A DNA stretch of 54,762 nucleotides from Candidatus Daviesbacteria bacterium (GTDB lineage Bacteria; Patescibacteriota; Microgenomatia; Daviesbacterales; UBA10151). The stretch is taken from assembly GCA_030699125.1 (NCBI GenBank), contig JAUYKM010000013.1, forward strand, positions 1-54,762. The letters are read 5' to 3'. Position numbers and translations under genes: made by a program. The notes beneath the pieces are model-generated. The model had not been told where the DNA came from. It ran no database searches and was given only the letters and a program-made list of their open reading frames with translations. Position 1 is the first letter of the stretch. Every line of letters begins with the position of its first letter. Positions 7,685-17,059 of this stretch are shown in pieces.

Positions 7685-10600
7685 ATTTTCTCCTCATTAA
7701 TACACCTGTCATAATCATAGCTGAGCCCAGGATAAATAAGGCTCCTGCCAGTCCAATCCACTTAATATCGGCTCCGGTAGCCGGCAGCTCTATGGATGCG
7801 CCTAACACCTCAGAGATTCTCTCTTCTGTTCTTTCAACTTCATAATTCTCACCACCAGGCGCCCTAGTAACATTAACTTCTGTTCCCACAAATACTCCGC
7901 TATTCTCATTAGCCAAAATTTCATCATTATTCATGGAATTACCAACTGAGAAGGCGAGATCCTTATATAATCCCAAATCAATATCACCCTTAATATCGGC
8001 AACGAGTGTCAGGGTCACAATTTCACCATTCACCATATCACCCAACTGCCATACACCTGGTGAGGCATAAGTAGGTTCTGTAGTAATACCCGAGTCTTTC
8101 AGATCCCCTCTGAGGGATGATAAGGATGTCCAGGAACCTAATCTATAGGTGAACCCGTTTGGCAATACATCGGTCAGAGTAACATCTTCCAATCCTGATC
8201 CGGAAAGCTCCACAGTCAAAGTATAGAGCACATCTGAACCGGGAGCTACATCCTGTCCCAGTCTGTTGTTAGTTTTACTTAAAGTTAAAACAGGTGTTAC
8301 AAACTCGTTGGTAAAAATACAGGTAATATTTTGATCTTTTTCCAGATCCAGTTCAATTGTTCTGCCGCTGCCTGAGGCCACTTCTTGCTCCTCATCAGCA
8401 AAACAGATATAGGATGCGACATAACCCTGGCCGTTTTCTTCGGTAATTGTATAAGGACCTGTTGGCAAATTGTGAGGCCCGGTTTGACCACCATCACCTA
8501 TGGTGGCAGACTCTTCTGCCTCACCTGAAATTAAGATATCCCACAAAGACTCATCGTCAGGTACCACATCTTTAATGACAGTGATGGTACCGCTATCTCT
8601 GGTATTTATAATGGTACAAGTTACTTCCTCATCCAAACCTAAAACAATTTGATTTTCACCCGGATTGGCCTCACCACAATCCCAATCTGAGGCGCTGTAG
8701 CCTGTAGGGCCATCTTCAGATAAAGTATAGATTTCATTAGCCAAAACTTCATGGAATGTATCAGAATCACCACTATCTGAGAAACCGCCATCTCCAGAGG
8801 CCGTTAATGTCCAATCAGAAGAAAAGGCATTCCCACCTTCAACCTCTTTTACCAGGTTTAGTAGGGGAGCGATGTCATTATTCTCAATAGTACAAGTGGC
8901 GGATTCACCTAATTCCAGGCTAATCTCATTACCATTTTGTTCACCATCGCCGGTACATTCCCAATCTGAGGCACTGTAGCCATCAGGGCCTGATTCTGAC
9001 AAAGTATATGTACCTGCGCTAAAATCAACACCACTGAGGGCACCACCATTTCCTGAAATAGGAGTGGGACCATCAGCCTCCAAAGACCACTCAGTAGCTT
9101 CTGATTGACCGCCATTATCATTTATAACTTCTTTAATGAGGGTAAGAGAGGGTATATCATCATTATTGGTGATTGTACAGGTGGCTGAACCTCCATTAGG
9201 TATCAATATATCTTCGCAATTATCATAACTGACAGTGTAGCCGGTTACTGAAGGTTCAACTATTGTATATGTGCCGGCATCAACTGTTAAGTCATTTTGT
9301 CCATCAGCTTCAAAGCTTTGTGCAGACTCTTCATTCACCTGGAATGAGAAATCTTCCGGATCAAGCTTCCCGCCGTTATCGTTTAAAACAACTTTTTTAA
9401 CTATTAAAGTAGCTGATTGATCATCATTGGTAATGGTACAAGCCTTAGTCTCTCCCACCAGGATTGTGCCATCGCAATCTCCATCAGTACTCATGCTGTA
9501 GCCATCCTGTTCAATTTCACCTACCTGATAGCCTCCTTCATCCAGAGTTACTGTGGTACCGGTCTCAGAACCAACAAAGATTGGCTCTGACACATTGTCT
9601 CCCAAAACTAGCATGGTAAAGTCAGAGGCATCTAGATTACCTCCATTATCATTGACAACGTGCTTAATAACTATTAGCTGAGGTACAATGTCATCATTGG
9701 TGATAATACAGCTAATATTTTCACCCTCATCCAAAATAACTGTTCCACCTAAAACTTCAGGACATTTACTGTCACCAGTGATGGAAACAAATGAGTAGCC
9801 GGAAACTAAACTCTCATTTATCTCAATGGGGGTATTAGCTAAAACCTCAGTAGTAGAGCCGGATAAAACCACATTGCCATCAACTGTTAAATCAAAATCA
9901 TCAGCTAGGGCCTCCCCTCCATTATCATTAATAACTTCCTTAGTTAAGGTAACTGATGCGCTGTTGTCATTATTCGTGATAACACACTCTTTATTATCAC
10001 CCAAATTTAGGGTGACATTTCCATTCGCATCACAGTCTCCTGAGATGGTGGCTGAATACCCAGCTAGATTTGTTTCAGAAACTACATAATCTCCCCCGTC
10101 AAAACCATTTTGTTCGCCAGATATAACCTGCGTGGTAGAAACATACAAATCAAAATCTGAGACCTGAGCATCACCGCCATTGTCAGTTATGACAATTTTT
10201 ATAACAGTTAATAATGGTTCAATATCATCATTGGCAATGGTACAAGTAACTTCATCTACTAAACTTAAGGTAATTTCATTACCATTTTGCAAACCGCCAT
10301 CACAATCCCAATCAAAAGCAGTATAGCCTGCGGGTCCATTCTCGGATAATGTATAAGTTTCGTTAGCTAAAACCTCATGGAAGATATCAGCATCTCCATC
10401 TTCTGAAAAACCACCATCTCCATTAGCTGTCAGTGTCCATTCAGAAGCAATTGCTTCTCCACCATTATCATTAGTAACAGCCTTGACCAATTTCAATTTG
10501 GGTGCAATATCATCATTGGTTATGGTGCAACTGATATCTTCACCCTCATCTAAAACAACTGTTCCACCCAAAACATCAGGACATTTATCATCCCCTGTGA

Positions 10601-13600
10601 TGGATACAAAACTGTAGCCTGCCAGCAAAATCTCATTAAGTGAGATGGCTGTATTAGAAAGTACTGCCACGCTGTCTCCTGAGTTGGTAGCATTTCCGTC
10701 AATGGTCAGATTAAAATCATCTGGATTGGCATTACCACCATCATCGTTGATAACATTTTTTATCAAGGTAATAGTTGGGGCCACGTCCTGATTGGTAATG
10801 GTACAGATAATTGCTTTACCCTCATCCAAAGTAACAGATCCACCTAATGCCTCTGGACATTTCTCATCACCGCTGATAGATACAAAAGTGTAGCCCGTAA
10901 TCTGGGTTTCATCAATGATATGTTCTTCGTTGGCCAAAACACCTGTGGTGGAACCTGACAGTACTACATTTCCATCAATTGTTAGGTTAAAATCATTGGA
11001 GATAGCATTTCCGCCAAAGCTGTTGCTGACCACCTTAATCAAGGTAATTTGAGCAATCTCATCATCATTGGTGAAAGTACATACTTTGGTCTCACCATTA
11101 GCAATTGTACCTGCACAATCACCGGTATTAGAAGCTGCGTATCCTGATAGCTGATCTTCTGTAACTGAATAAGTACCGGCATCAACCTGAGTATCAACTC
11201 CGGGAGCTTCTGCACCGGCAAAACTTACTCCTACGCCCACTGAAGTACCATTTATATGCATGGTAAAGTCAGAAGCAGAGTTATCTCCACCATTATTGTT
11301 GACTACATGCTTGATCACTATAATATGAGCTGGCTGGTCATTGTTGGTAATGGTACAGGTGGCTGAACCGCCGTTTGGCACTACTACATTTGTACAATTA
11401 TCATAAGAGGTATCATAGCCGGAAGCTACAGGCTCAGTTACTGAATAGCTACCGGCATTAACTATCAGATCATTTTGTCCATCAGCTTCAAATGGAGTGA
11501 CACTGCCTCCATTAACCTGGAAGCTAAAATCATCTGTATCAAGCTGACCACCATTATCATTAATGACTAATTTTTTAACAATCAATGTGCCAGGCTCATC
11601 ATCGTTAGTTATAGTACAAGTTTTATGCTCGCCTAAAGCTAAACTAACTGAACCATCGCCGCTACAATCTCCGCCCCAAACTGAGGCTGTGTAGCCTGAA
11701 AGGGTATCTTCAGAAGCTGTATAAGATCCGGCCGGAAGAGTTTGGGCAACACTCCAATCAACAGGATTTCCATTAATATATGCTTGGAAGTCATCTGCCA
11801 CAGCTGTTCCACCGTTATCTGTGATGACTGTCTTTACCAAAGTGAGTGTGCTTGATTTTTGTCTGTTAACTACATAAACATTAACTGTTTCCCCGGCTGG
11901 AACATTTATTTGGCTGGAAGTAATACTAAAAAGATCATATCCTGCTGGGGGAGTGTCTTCAGTGATAGTATGATCACCTGGGACTACATTATTATATGTT
12001 ACTGTTCCACCATCGGTGAAAGATTGCGGATCAACTCCGTCTAATCTGATTGTAAAGTTTTGAGAGGCATCTACAATATCCTCGCTATTTGGTCCTTGGA
12101 CATCCTTATGAACAATAATAGATGAGGGGTTTAGAGTGTTTGTAATGATACAGACAATATCTTCGCCTTCTTCTATTGAAACAGTCAGTGGGCCGCTATT
12201 TTCAGATTGTGCCACAACTTGTCCGCTTCCATTTAAGTCTTTGCAGACAATTGAAGAAGAATAGCCAGCCAAAGAAGTGTTAGTTCCGGTAGTTTCTCCT
12301 ACACTGTGGTCCCCCACAGTAACTACTTTCTCACCTGTGGTACCACCATCGGAAACATCAGCTGCCTGGGTCACACTATCTATTTGCAAATTAAACAGAC
12401 CGGAATCCTCAGTTGGAATAAGATCTTTAACTACCTCAAGTCTGCCGGTATTATCTTTAAAGATTATACAATCCGAAGGATCAGAATTTGGTTGGGAAGA
12501 GGGATAAGAACAGACATCCACCAATTCCGCCATTCCCACACCACCCACATCATCTAAATCAATACTGCAACTTGCTTTAGTATCATTTGGGTAATTAGAG
12601 CCAGCTGGAAAAGGATCATCTATAGCAAGAGTGGCGGTGCAGGCAGTGCCAGGACCAGGTGTTAAAACAGCAATAGGATTGGTACACCTATCTGCTTTGC
12701 CGTCTCCACAAGAATAAAGAGTGGTTGTTAAAATAGAGGCCGGATTTCCCCCCACTGTTACACACAAGGAATAGTTGACTAAACCATCCCCGTCTGTATC
12801 AAATAAACTGCAACCATCTCCGGTATTATTACCTGGCCAAGATGAATCATCCCAATTCCAATCCATAGCGACACTACTTGGAAGTCCGGAATAATCAACA
12901 CACATTTTAGTTAAATCCTTTTGACCCGGTTCATCATTGGCACCAGCTGAATCATTATTACATCCGGATACGGGAGAGTCTGTAAAGCTTACTGATGCCA
13001 AGAGAGCACCTGATAGATCATAAGCTTCCACAAAATATAATGGTCTGTAGGTCCCATCCAGCTGATACAGGTAAGTAAAAGAGCCGTTTGCATCAGTTGA
13101 TACACTATCTTCAAGGCGGTAATTATCTGCGGTGATTATTAGCCTCAACTGGGTATCCTTCGGGAAATCAGATCCAGCGATTACCGCAGTGTCAGTAGGT
13201 GCATAATCCCCCCTATCAGTAGTTAAAGTGGCGCTTGTCAAATCTTGTGCAGACAGATCCAGTTCCAGACTGTCAGCATCAGTATTTTCCAGAATATAAG
13301 TTGATAATTGGCCTGTGTTTATGATTGTTTCCAGAACAGGTTGATCTGTTGGAGTAGGAGTAGATAAAGTTTCATCAGATGTTTGCTTACTGTCGGGGGG
13401 AGCATTTGGCTGACCCTCTGTTATTTCATTAGACTCTTTAGTTGTTTGATCCTCAGCAATTGGAGTAGCAGTTGGTTCAGTCACTTCAACTATTACACTT
13501 TCGGGACTAGGAGATGGTATAACTGTTAAATCTTCTGAATATTCTGTTTGGGAAATTGATTCCTCAACTTGAGTAGGAGTCTCAACTATGGCACTATCAG

Positions 13601-13709
13601 TTGCTTCTTGAGCATATGCAACTGAGGGCATCACTGATTGAAACACCACCAATAGTGTTGTAAAAAAGGATAAAATACTTTGATAAATTTTATGACTAGT
13701 TCTATTCAT
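7677..13709 (-). CDS. Giant LPxTG surface protein with about 15 prealbumin-like repeats
   Basis: The protein has 2010 residues. A signal peptide ends at SVAYA-QE and is followed by a Ser/Thr/Pro-rich stalk. A beta-rich region with many Asp/Gly (about 160-410) comes next. About 15 units of 85-95 residues follow, each running from NDNGG...DF through Y-x3-E...GY to a final Cys and TITNDD. They look like Cna-B/prealbumin folds. A DUF11-like domain (about 1820-1930), a spacer, the sorting signal LPATG, a membrane segment and an RRKYE tail end the protein. In most units a Lys on the first strand, a Glu in the middle and an Asn at the end match the layout of isopeptide-forming domains, and a Cys pair could form a disulphide. 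It is first in an operon with the FnIII-like protein and the sortase. It is probably a long surface adhesin or stalk; the ligand is unknown. Confidence 0.9.
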   Translation of the reverse strand: MNRTSHKIYQSILSFFTTLLVVFQSVMPSVAYAQEATDSAIVETPTQVEESISQTEYSEDLTVIPSPSPESVIVEVTEPTATPIAEDQTTKESNEITEGQPNAPPDSKQTSDETLSTPTPTDQPVLETIINTGQLSTYILENTDADSLELDLSAQDLTSATLTTDRGDYAPTDTAVIAGSDFPKDTQLRLIITADNYRLEDSVSTDANGSFTYLYQLDGTYRPLYFVEAYDLSGALLASVSFTDSPVSGCNNDSAGANDEPGQKDLTKMCVDYSGLPSSVAMDWNWDDSSWPGNNTGDGCSLFDTDGDGLVNYSLCVTVGGNPASILTTTLYSCGDGKADRCTNPIAVLTPGPGTACTATLAIDDPFPAGSNYPNDTKASCSIDLDDVGGVGMAELVDVCSYPSSQPNSDPSDCIIFKDNTGRLEVVKDLIPTEDSGLFNLQIDSVTQAADVSDGGTTGEKVVTVGDHSVGETTGTNTSLAGYSSSIVCKDLNGSGQVVAQSENSGPLTVSIEEGEDIVCIITNTLNPSSIIVHKDVQGPNSEDIVDASQNFTIRLDGVDPQSFTDGGTVTYNNVVPGDHTITEDTPPAGYDLFSITSSQINVPAGETVNVYVVNRQKSSTLTLVKTVITDNGGTAVADDFQAYINGNPVDWSVAQTLPAGSYTASEDTLSGYTASVWGGDCSGDGSVSLALGEHKTCTITNDDEPGTLIVKKLVINDNGGQLDTDDFSFQVNGGSVTPFEADGQNDLIVNAGSYSVTEPVASGYDTSYDNCTNVVVPNGGSATCTITNNDQPAHIIVIKHVVNNNGGDNSASDFTMHINGTSVGVGVSFAGAEAPGVDTQVDAGTYSVTEDQLSGYAASNTGDCAGTIANGETKVCTFTNDDEIAQITLIKVVSNSFGGNAISNDFNLTIDGNVVLSGSTTGVLANEEHIIDETQITGYTFVSISGDEKCPEALGGSVTLDEGKAIICTITNQDVAPTITLIKNVINDDGGNANPDDFNLTIDGNATNSGDSVAVLSNTAISLNEILLAGYSFVSITGDDKCPDVLGGTVVLDEGEDISCTITNDDIAPKLKLVKAVTNDNGGEAIASEWTLTANGDGGFSEDGDADIFHEVLANETYTLSENGPAGYTAFDWDCDGGLQNGNEITLSLVDEVTCTIANDDIEPLLTVIKIVITDNGGDAQVSDFDLYVSTTQVISGEQNGFDGGDYVVSETNLAGYSATISGDCDANGNVTLNLGDNKECVITNNDNSASVTLTKEVINDNGGEALADDFDLTVDGNVVLSGSTTEVLANTPIEINESLVSGYSFVSITGDSKCPEVLGGTVILDEGENISCIITNDDIVPQLIVIKHVVNDNGGNLDASDFTMLVLGDNVSEPIFVGSETGTTVTLDEGGYQVGEIEQDGYSMSTDGDCDGTILVGETKACTITNDDQSATLIVKKVVLNDNGGKLDPEDFSFQVNEESAQSFEADGQNDLTVDAGTYTIVEPSVTGYTVSYDNCEDILIPNGGSATCTITNNDDIPSLTLIKEVINDNGGQSEATEWSLEADGPTPISGNGGALSGVDFSAGTYTLSESGPDGYSASDWECTGDGEQNGNEISLELGESATCTIENNDIAPLLNLVKEVEGGNAFSSDWTLTASGDGGFSDSGDSDTFHEVLANEIYTLSEDGPTGYSASDWDCGEANPGENQIVLGLDEEVTCTIINTRDSGTITVIKDVVPDDESLWDILISGEAEESATIGDGGQTGPHNLPTGPYTITEENGQGYVASYICFADEEQEVASGSGRTIELDLEKDQNITCIFTNEFVTPVLTLSKTNNRLGQDVAPGSDVLYTLTVELSGSGLEDVTLTDVLPNGFTYRLGSWTSLSSLRGDLKDSGITTEPTYASPGVWQLGDMVNGEIVTLTLVADIKGDIDLGLYKDLAFSVGNSMNNDEILANENSGVFVGTEVNVTRAPGGENYEVERTEERISEVLGASIELPATGADIKWIGLAGALFILGSAMIMTGVLMRRKYE
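8290..12450 (-). repeat. Tandem prealbumin-like repeat array inside the giant surface gene
   Basis: About 15 coding units of 255-290 bases. Some are much closer to each other than to the rest: the units near 9700-9960 and 10790-11040 share nearly the same text around DGNVVLSGSTT and KCPE(A/V)LGG. The units near 9170-9410 and 11340-11580 share FEADGQNDL, SYDNC and PNGGSATCTITNN. This suggests duplication or gene conversion of blocks. Confidence 0.8.
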
Positions 13710-13750
13710 TTAATAATGTATAATAAAATATTATAGGACCTTAGAGGAGC

Positions 13751-13779
13751 ATTTTACTATAGGTACTTCTATTTGTCAA
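13751..13779 (-). promoter_or_regulatory. Sigma70-type promoter of the surface operon
   Basis: On the reverse strand TTGACA, a 17-base spacer and TAAAAT, about 41 bases before the ATG. A second -10-like TATAAT lies closer, at 13730-13735. The first is the best consensus promoter in the left part of the window. Confidence 0.7.
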
Positions 13780-13801
13780 GTGTCTGTTGTTTAGAAGAAG
13801 T

Positions 13802-13886
13802 TGGTGCTGATGGTGGGAGTCGAACCCACATGCCTTTTGGGCATTCGCTCTTAAGGCGAACGTGTATGCCATTCCACCACATCAGC
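13802..13886 (-). tRNA. tRNA-Leu (anticodon TAA)
   Basis: Class II cloverleaf with a long variable arm, acceptor GCTGATG/CATCAGC, and a loop CTTAAGA that gives anticodon TAA. The discriminator is A and CCA is encoded. Confidence 0.95.
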
Positions 13887-13930
13887 AAATATGAGCATAT
13901 TCTATCAAAATATAGTATTCTTTTAAAAGA

Positions 13931-14791
13931 ATGAAAAGAAGAATTGTTTCTCCGTTTCTGATAATTACCGTTTTTGTGGGTGTTTTGGCCATTGTCTTAT
14001 CTTTAACTGGAACCAAACAAGTGAATGTTCCGGTGCCACCAGAGCCACAAATCATACAATCAAGTCCTACTCCTACCCCCACTGCCACACCACTACCTAT
14101 CCCAGCTCACAGTGGAAGACAAGTGGAAATTCCCATCCTCACCTACCATTATATAGGGTATAACCCTAATCCAGAAGATAAAAGTAGACAATATTTGCAA
14201 GTTACCCCGGATAAATTTGAAGAACAGATGAAGTATTTATCTGAAAATGGCTATCAGACTATTGATTTTGACAGGCTATTTGCAGTACTTTCTGGCCAAG
14301 CCATACTTGAGCCAAAGTCCATTATTTTAACTTTTGATGATGGCTACGTTGATTTTTATATCAATGCTTACCCTATACTTAAACAGTACAATCTTCACGC
14401 TGTTTCATTTATTCCAACTAATCTTATTGGGGGAAGCTACTATATGAATTGGGATCAAATCAGAGAGATCAATTCATCCGGTTTAGTTTCTTTTCAGTCT
14501 CATTCTGTCAACCATTCCGATTTAATCTCCCTTAGTGACTCCCAACTTAAGTATCAGTTAGGTGAAAGTAAAAAGGTTTTGGAGGAAAAATTAGGAAAGA
14601 ATATTAACACTCTTTGTTATCCGTACGGAAGGTCTGATGAAAGAGTATGGCAAGCCGTAAGAGAAGTTGGATATATAGGGGCAGTTGGAACTTGGGTAAG
14701 CTCCACTATATCTGAAGGCGTTATTTTAGATATGCCCAGGATTAAAATCTCAGGCACATATAATCTAAGCGACTTTATTTCCCAGCTTTAA
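13931..14791 (+). CDS. Polysaccharide deacetylase (NodB family), secreted
   Basis: The protein has 286 residues. An N-terminal anchor (about 8-27) and a Pro/Thr linker precede the NodB domain: the TFDDG motif with Asp136 and Asp137, the metal ligands His191 and His195 in SHSVNH, and the CYPYGR strand. The enzyme removes acetyl groups from N-acetylated sugars in peptidoglycan or surface glycans, outside the membrane. It stands alone between tRNA-Leu and the RRM gene, which it meets tail to tail with a 4-base overlap. A TATAGT box 14 bases before the ATG may be the -10. Confidence 0.92.
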   Translation: MKRRIVSPFLIITVFVGVLAIVLSLTGTKQVNVPVPPEPQIIQSSPTPTPTATPLPIPAHSGRQVEIPILTYHYIGYNPNPEDKSRQYLQVTPDKFEEQMKYLSENGYQTIDFDRLFAVLSGQAILEPKSIILTFDDGYVDFYINAYPILKQYNLHAVSFIPTNLIGGSYYMNWDQIREINSSGLVSFQSHSVNHSDLISLSDSQLKYQLGESKKVLEEKLGKNINTLCYPYGRSDERVWQAVREVGYIGAVGTWVSSTISEGVILDMPRIKISGTYNLSDFISQL

Positions 14792-15048
14792 CGTTCTTCT
14801 CTTGGTCTGGCAATATTGACCACAATTTTTCTGCCGTCAACATCAGTACCATTTAAGTTTTTAACTGCGTTTTGAGCTTCTTCATCTGTAGACATTTCTA
14901 CAAAACCAAATCCTCTGGATCTGCCGCTTTCTCTATCTTTAACAACCTGTGCTGAAACAACATTACCTGCTTGGGAAAAAATTTGGGCCAGTTGAGCATC
15001 ATCAACTCCCCATGGCAGGGAGCCAACGAATAATTTTTTGTTATTCAA
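14788..15048 (-). CDS. Small RNA-binding protein with one RRM
   Basis: The protein has 86 residues and is a single RRM: RNP2 is KLFVGSLPW and RNP1 is RGFGFVEM, with a short RPREER tail. Such proteins resemble the cold-inducible RNA-binding proteins of cyanobacteria. The start is taken as TTG at 15048 because a strong AGGAGGTGA ribosome site lies about 6 bases before it. The upstream GTG at 15057 is part of that site and cannot be the start. The space upstream holds operator-like repeats related to those in front of the Fic gene. Confidence 0.9.
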   Translation of the reverse strand: MNNKKLFVGSLPWGVDDAQLAQIFSQAGNVVSAQVVKDRESGRSRGFGFVEMSTDEEAQNAVKNLNGTDVDGRKIVVNIARPREER

Positions 15049-15185
15049 AAAAATCACCTCCTATCATTAGATTTCGTGGAGGTGAATTACAGTAGAATCA
15101 CTAAATACACTCTAACCACTATTGTAAGTATCTCAAACACACAGATAAATTGCAAGTGGCAGTTAATGGAGACAGTTTGCGAAAT

Positions 15186-15207
15186 TTGCGCGCAATTTAG
15201 CGCGCAA
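15186..15207. promoter_or_regulatory. Operator-like repeats downstream of fic and upstream of the RRM gene
   Basis: TTGCGCGCAA (15186-15195) and TAGCGCGCAA (15198-15207) are spaced 12 bases apart. They match the 10-base units in front of the Fic gene. They lie between the end of the Fic gene and the start of the RRM gene, about 140 bases from the RRM start. Confidence 0.45.
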
Positions 15208-15210
15208 CCT

Positions 15211-16266
15211 TTACGGCCTTAGTTCATAATAATATGAGTTCCCGGCCCCTTTTTGGTTTAAAAAGCCCTTATCAACAAGTTTTTTAAGTTTAAGCTGCGC
15301 CGTTCTTTTGGCAACTTTTAGTATATCCACAACATCCTCCGAAGTTACCCTGCCAACTATGGCTAAGAATTCGGCTATTGCTACCTCATCCTTATCTAAA
15401 AAGATTTGCTCACCCTCTCCCGTAATCCTGTCTAATCCTGTTGCCTGAATATCAGCCTTTACTCTTAAAGCTTCCACTAAAAAACCCTCTGTAAAGTATT
15501 CAATCCATGAGGTGATATCTTTTCCGATTCTTTCCCGATAGGTTTTATCAATCTGCAAAGCATTATAATATTCCAATCTATCTTGATTATAGTATTCATC
15601 CAGAACCAGTATTTTCCTAAAATCCCACCCCCCTTGCAAAAGATGTAATTGTGTTAGAAGTCTGGTAGTTCTTCCGTTGCCATCGGTGAATGGATGAATA
15701 GATGCAAATTCCAAATGGAGGATACCTGCTCTGATGATGGGGTGAAGACCTTCTTTTGCTGCTTTTTTCAACCATGTTAACAGGTCAAATATAGCCACGG
15801 GAACTTTTTTGGCAGAAGGAGGTCTATACATTACTTTATCTATATTATGCAGGGTATTTACTACATAAACGGTTGATGGTCTAAAGTAACCTGATTTTTT
15901 AGGAGGAAGAATACCCTTTGTTACCTCATGTTGAATTGCCAAAATATCCGAAACATTGAAATCTTTTGCCTCACCTGCAATTTTTTCTACCAGAATTAGC
16001 GCATCCTTGTAATTTTTGATTTCCTTAATAGATTTAGGTTCTGCTTTCACCGATTCATCAGCTAAGACTCTATTTACCTGAAACTCCGCCAGTTCGTTCC
16101 CTTCAATAGATGTTGAAGTATGTACCATTCTAATAATTGCTTGTCTTCTTAGTTGAATTTCTCTTTTAGGTAATACCCTTGATCTTTCAACAATACTCTT
16201 TATTTCAGCAATTTGAGTTATTTTATCTAAAATTGAATTGGTAATGGTAAACTTTGGATTATACAT
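15211..16266 (-). CDS. Fic family protein with inhibitory helix and C-terminal winged helix
   Basis: The protein has 351 residues from the Met at 16266. The inhibitory motif STSIEGNE near residue 55 matches S/T-x3-E-G/N, and the catalytic motif is HPFTDGNGRTTR. Fic enzymes usually transfer AMP to a hydroxyl on a target protein; the inhibitory helix on the same chain keeps the enzyme off until it is released. The last 70 residues look like a winged helix (VTSEDVVDILKVAKRTAQLKLKKL), suggesting DNA binding. The start is chosen because TATAAT lies 6 bases before it; the in-frame codons further upstream lie within the promoter. Three operator-like repeats over the promoter fit self-regulation. Confidence 0.9.
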   Translation of the reverse strand: MYNPKFTITNSILDKITQIAEIKSIVERSRVLPKREIQLRRQAIIRMVHTSTSIEGNELAEFQVNRVLADESVKAEPKSIKEIKNYKDALILVEKIAGEAKDFNVSDILAIQHEVTKGILPPKKSGYFRPSTVYVVNTLHNIDKVMYRPPSAKKVPVAIFDLLTWLKKAAKEGLHPIIRAGILHLEFASIHPFTDGNGRTTRLLTQLHLLQGGWDFRKILVLDEYYNQDRLEYYNALQIDKTYRERIGKDITSWIEYFTEGFLVEALRVKADIQATGLDRITGEGEQIFLDKDEVAIAEFLAIVGRVTSEDVVDILKVAKRTAQLKLKKLVDKGFLNQKGAGNSYYYELRP

Positions 16267-16272
16267 ATGAGT

Positions 16273-16317
16273 ATTATAGCATATTTGCGCGCAATTTGTG
16301 TGCACTTTTGTGCGCAT
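16273..16317 (-). promoter_or_regulatory. Leaderless fic promoter covered by three operator-like repeats
   Basis: The -10 box TATAAT is at 16273-16278. Three 10-base units follow on the upstream side: TTGCGCGCAA (16285-16294), TTGTGTGCAC (16296-16305) and TTGTGCGCAT (16308-16317). They are spaced 11 and 12 bases, about one helical turn. They cover the spacer and -35 region, as expected for repression. Confidence 0.55.
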
Positions 16318-16340
16318 ACTTCTTTAGGGATCGTATCTGG

Positions 16341-16346
16341 TATAAT
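16341..16346 (+). promoter_or_regulatory. -10 box of the oxidoreductase/rhomboid operon
   Basis: TATAAT 12 bases before the ATG at 16359, with no Shine-Dalgarno sequence. It lies only 24 bases from the outermost Fic operator-like unit, so both divergent promoters could respond to the same protein. Confidence 0.45.
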
Positions 16347-16358
16347 TTATTATAACTC

Positions 16359-17057
16359 ATGATTGGTAAAATAATAGATAAAAAGGAAGTTGCCGAGAAA
16401 ACTTTACAGGTCACATTTGGAGTTGAGGAACCGGTCACTTTTAAGGCTGGGCAATATATTTTTGTAACCTTAATTAATCCCACTTATACTGATGACAGAG
16501 GAAACAGAAGGCAATTTTCCATCAATAACTCTCCCAATGAAAAGGGTGTTATTACCATTACCACCAGGTTGTCCGAGTCTGGATTTAAAAGAGGCTTAAA
16601 TAAACTCAACATTGGAGATAGAGTTGAGTTGGGACCAATTGCCGGGGCTTTTGTATTGCCTGAAGATACCCAAACACCACTGATACTAATTGCCGGAGGA
16701 ATTGGTATTACTCCATACCTGAGCATGCTAAAGTTTATTGAAGAGCAAAAACTGCCGTATCAAGTAACGTTGATTTATTCCAATAGAACTACTCAATCTA
16801 CTGCTTATTTGGAGGATTTAAAAAGGTTAAATATTGCCGGTTTTAGATTAATACCCATTATGAGTGATCAACAGGATTGGCAAGGGGAAAAAAGAAGAAT
16901 TGATCCCCAATTTATTAAAGAGTACTTCCCCAATGTTAATGCCCAAAATTATATGGTGGTGGGACCCCCAGGCATGGTTTCTGCTGTCCAGAAAGCTTTA
17001 ATGGATGCAGGGGTAGAAGCGGCTAATATCAAAATCGAAAACTTTACCGGTTATTAA
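16359..17057 (+). CDS. FAD/NAD(P)-binding ferredoxin reductase-like oxidoreductase
   Basis: The protein has 232 residues. The FAD domain shows RQFS at 51-54 followed by a serine-rich stretch, and the nucleotide domain shows AGGIGITPYLSML near 112-124 and MVVGPPGMV near the C-terminus. This is the ferredoxin-NADP reductase fold without an iron-sulphur domain, so it needs a separate redox partner, which is not visible here. The protein is cytosolic. The rhomboid gene starts 2 bases after its stop and is co-transcribed. Confidence 0.88.
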   Translation: MIGKIIDKKEVAEKTLQVTFGVEEPVTFKAGQYIFVTLINPTYTDDRGNRRQFSINNSPNEKGVITITTRLSESGFKRGLNKLNIGDRVELGPIAGAFVLPEDTQTPLILIAGGIGITPYLSMLKFIEEQKLPYQVTLIYSNRTTQSTAYLEDLKRLNIAGFRLIPIMSDQQDWQGEKRRIDPQFIKEYFPNVNAQNYMVVGPPGMVSAVQKALMDAGVEAANIKIENFTGY

Positions 17058-17059
17058 AA

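Noticed and set aside
7677-13709. Regularly spaced repeats as a CRISPR array
   Set aside because: The periodic sequence is coding, the units are 255-290 bases long and vary, and no short identical repeats with unique spacers are present anywhere in the window.
15049-15057. GTG at 15057 as the start of the RRM protein
   Set aside because: This GTG is part of the AGGAGGTGA ribosome site; TTG at 15048 is correctly spaced and gives a normal RRM N-terminus.
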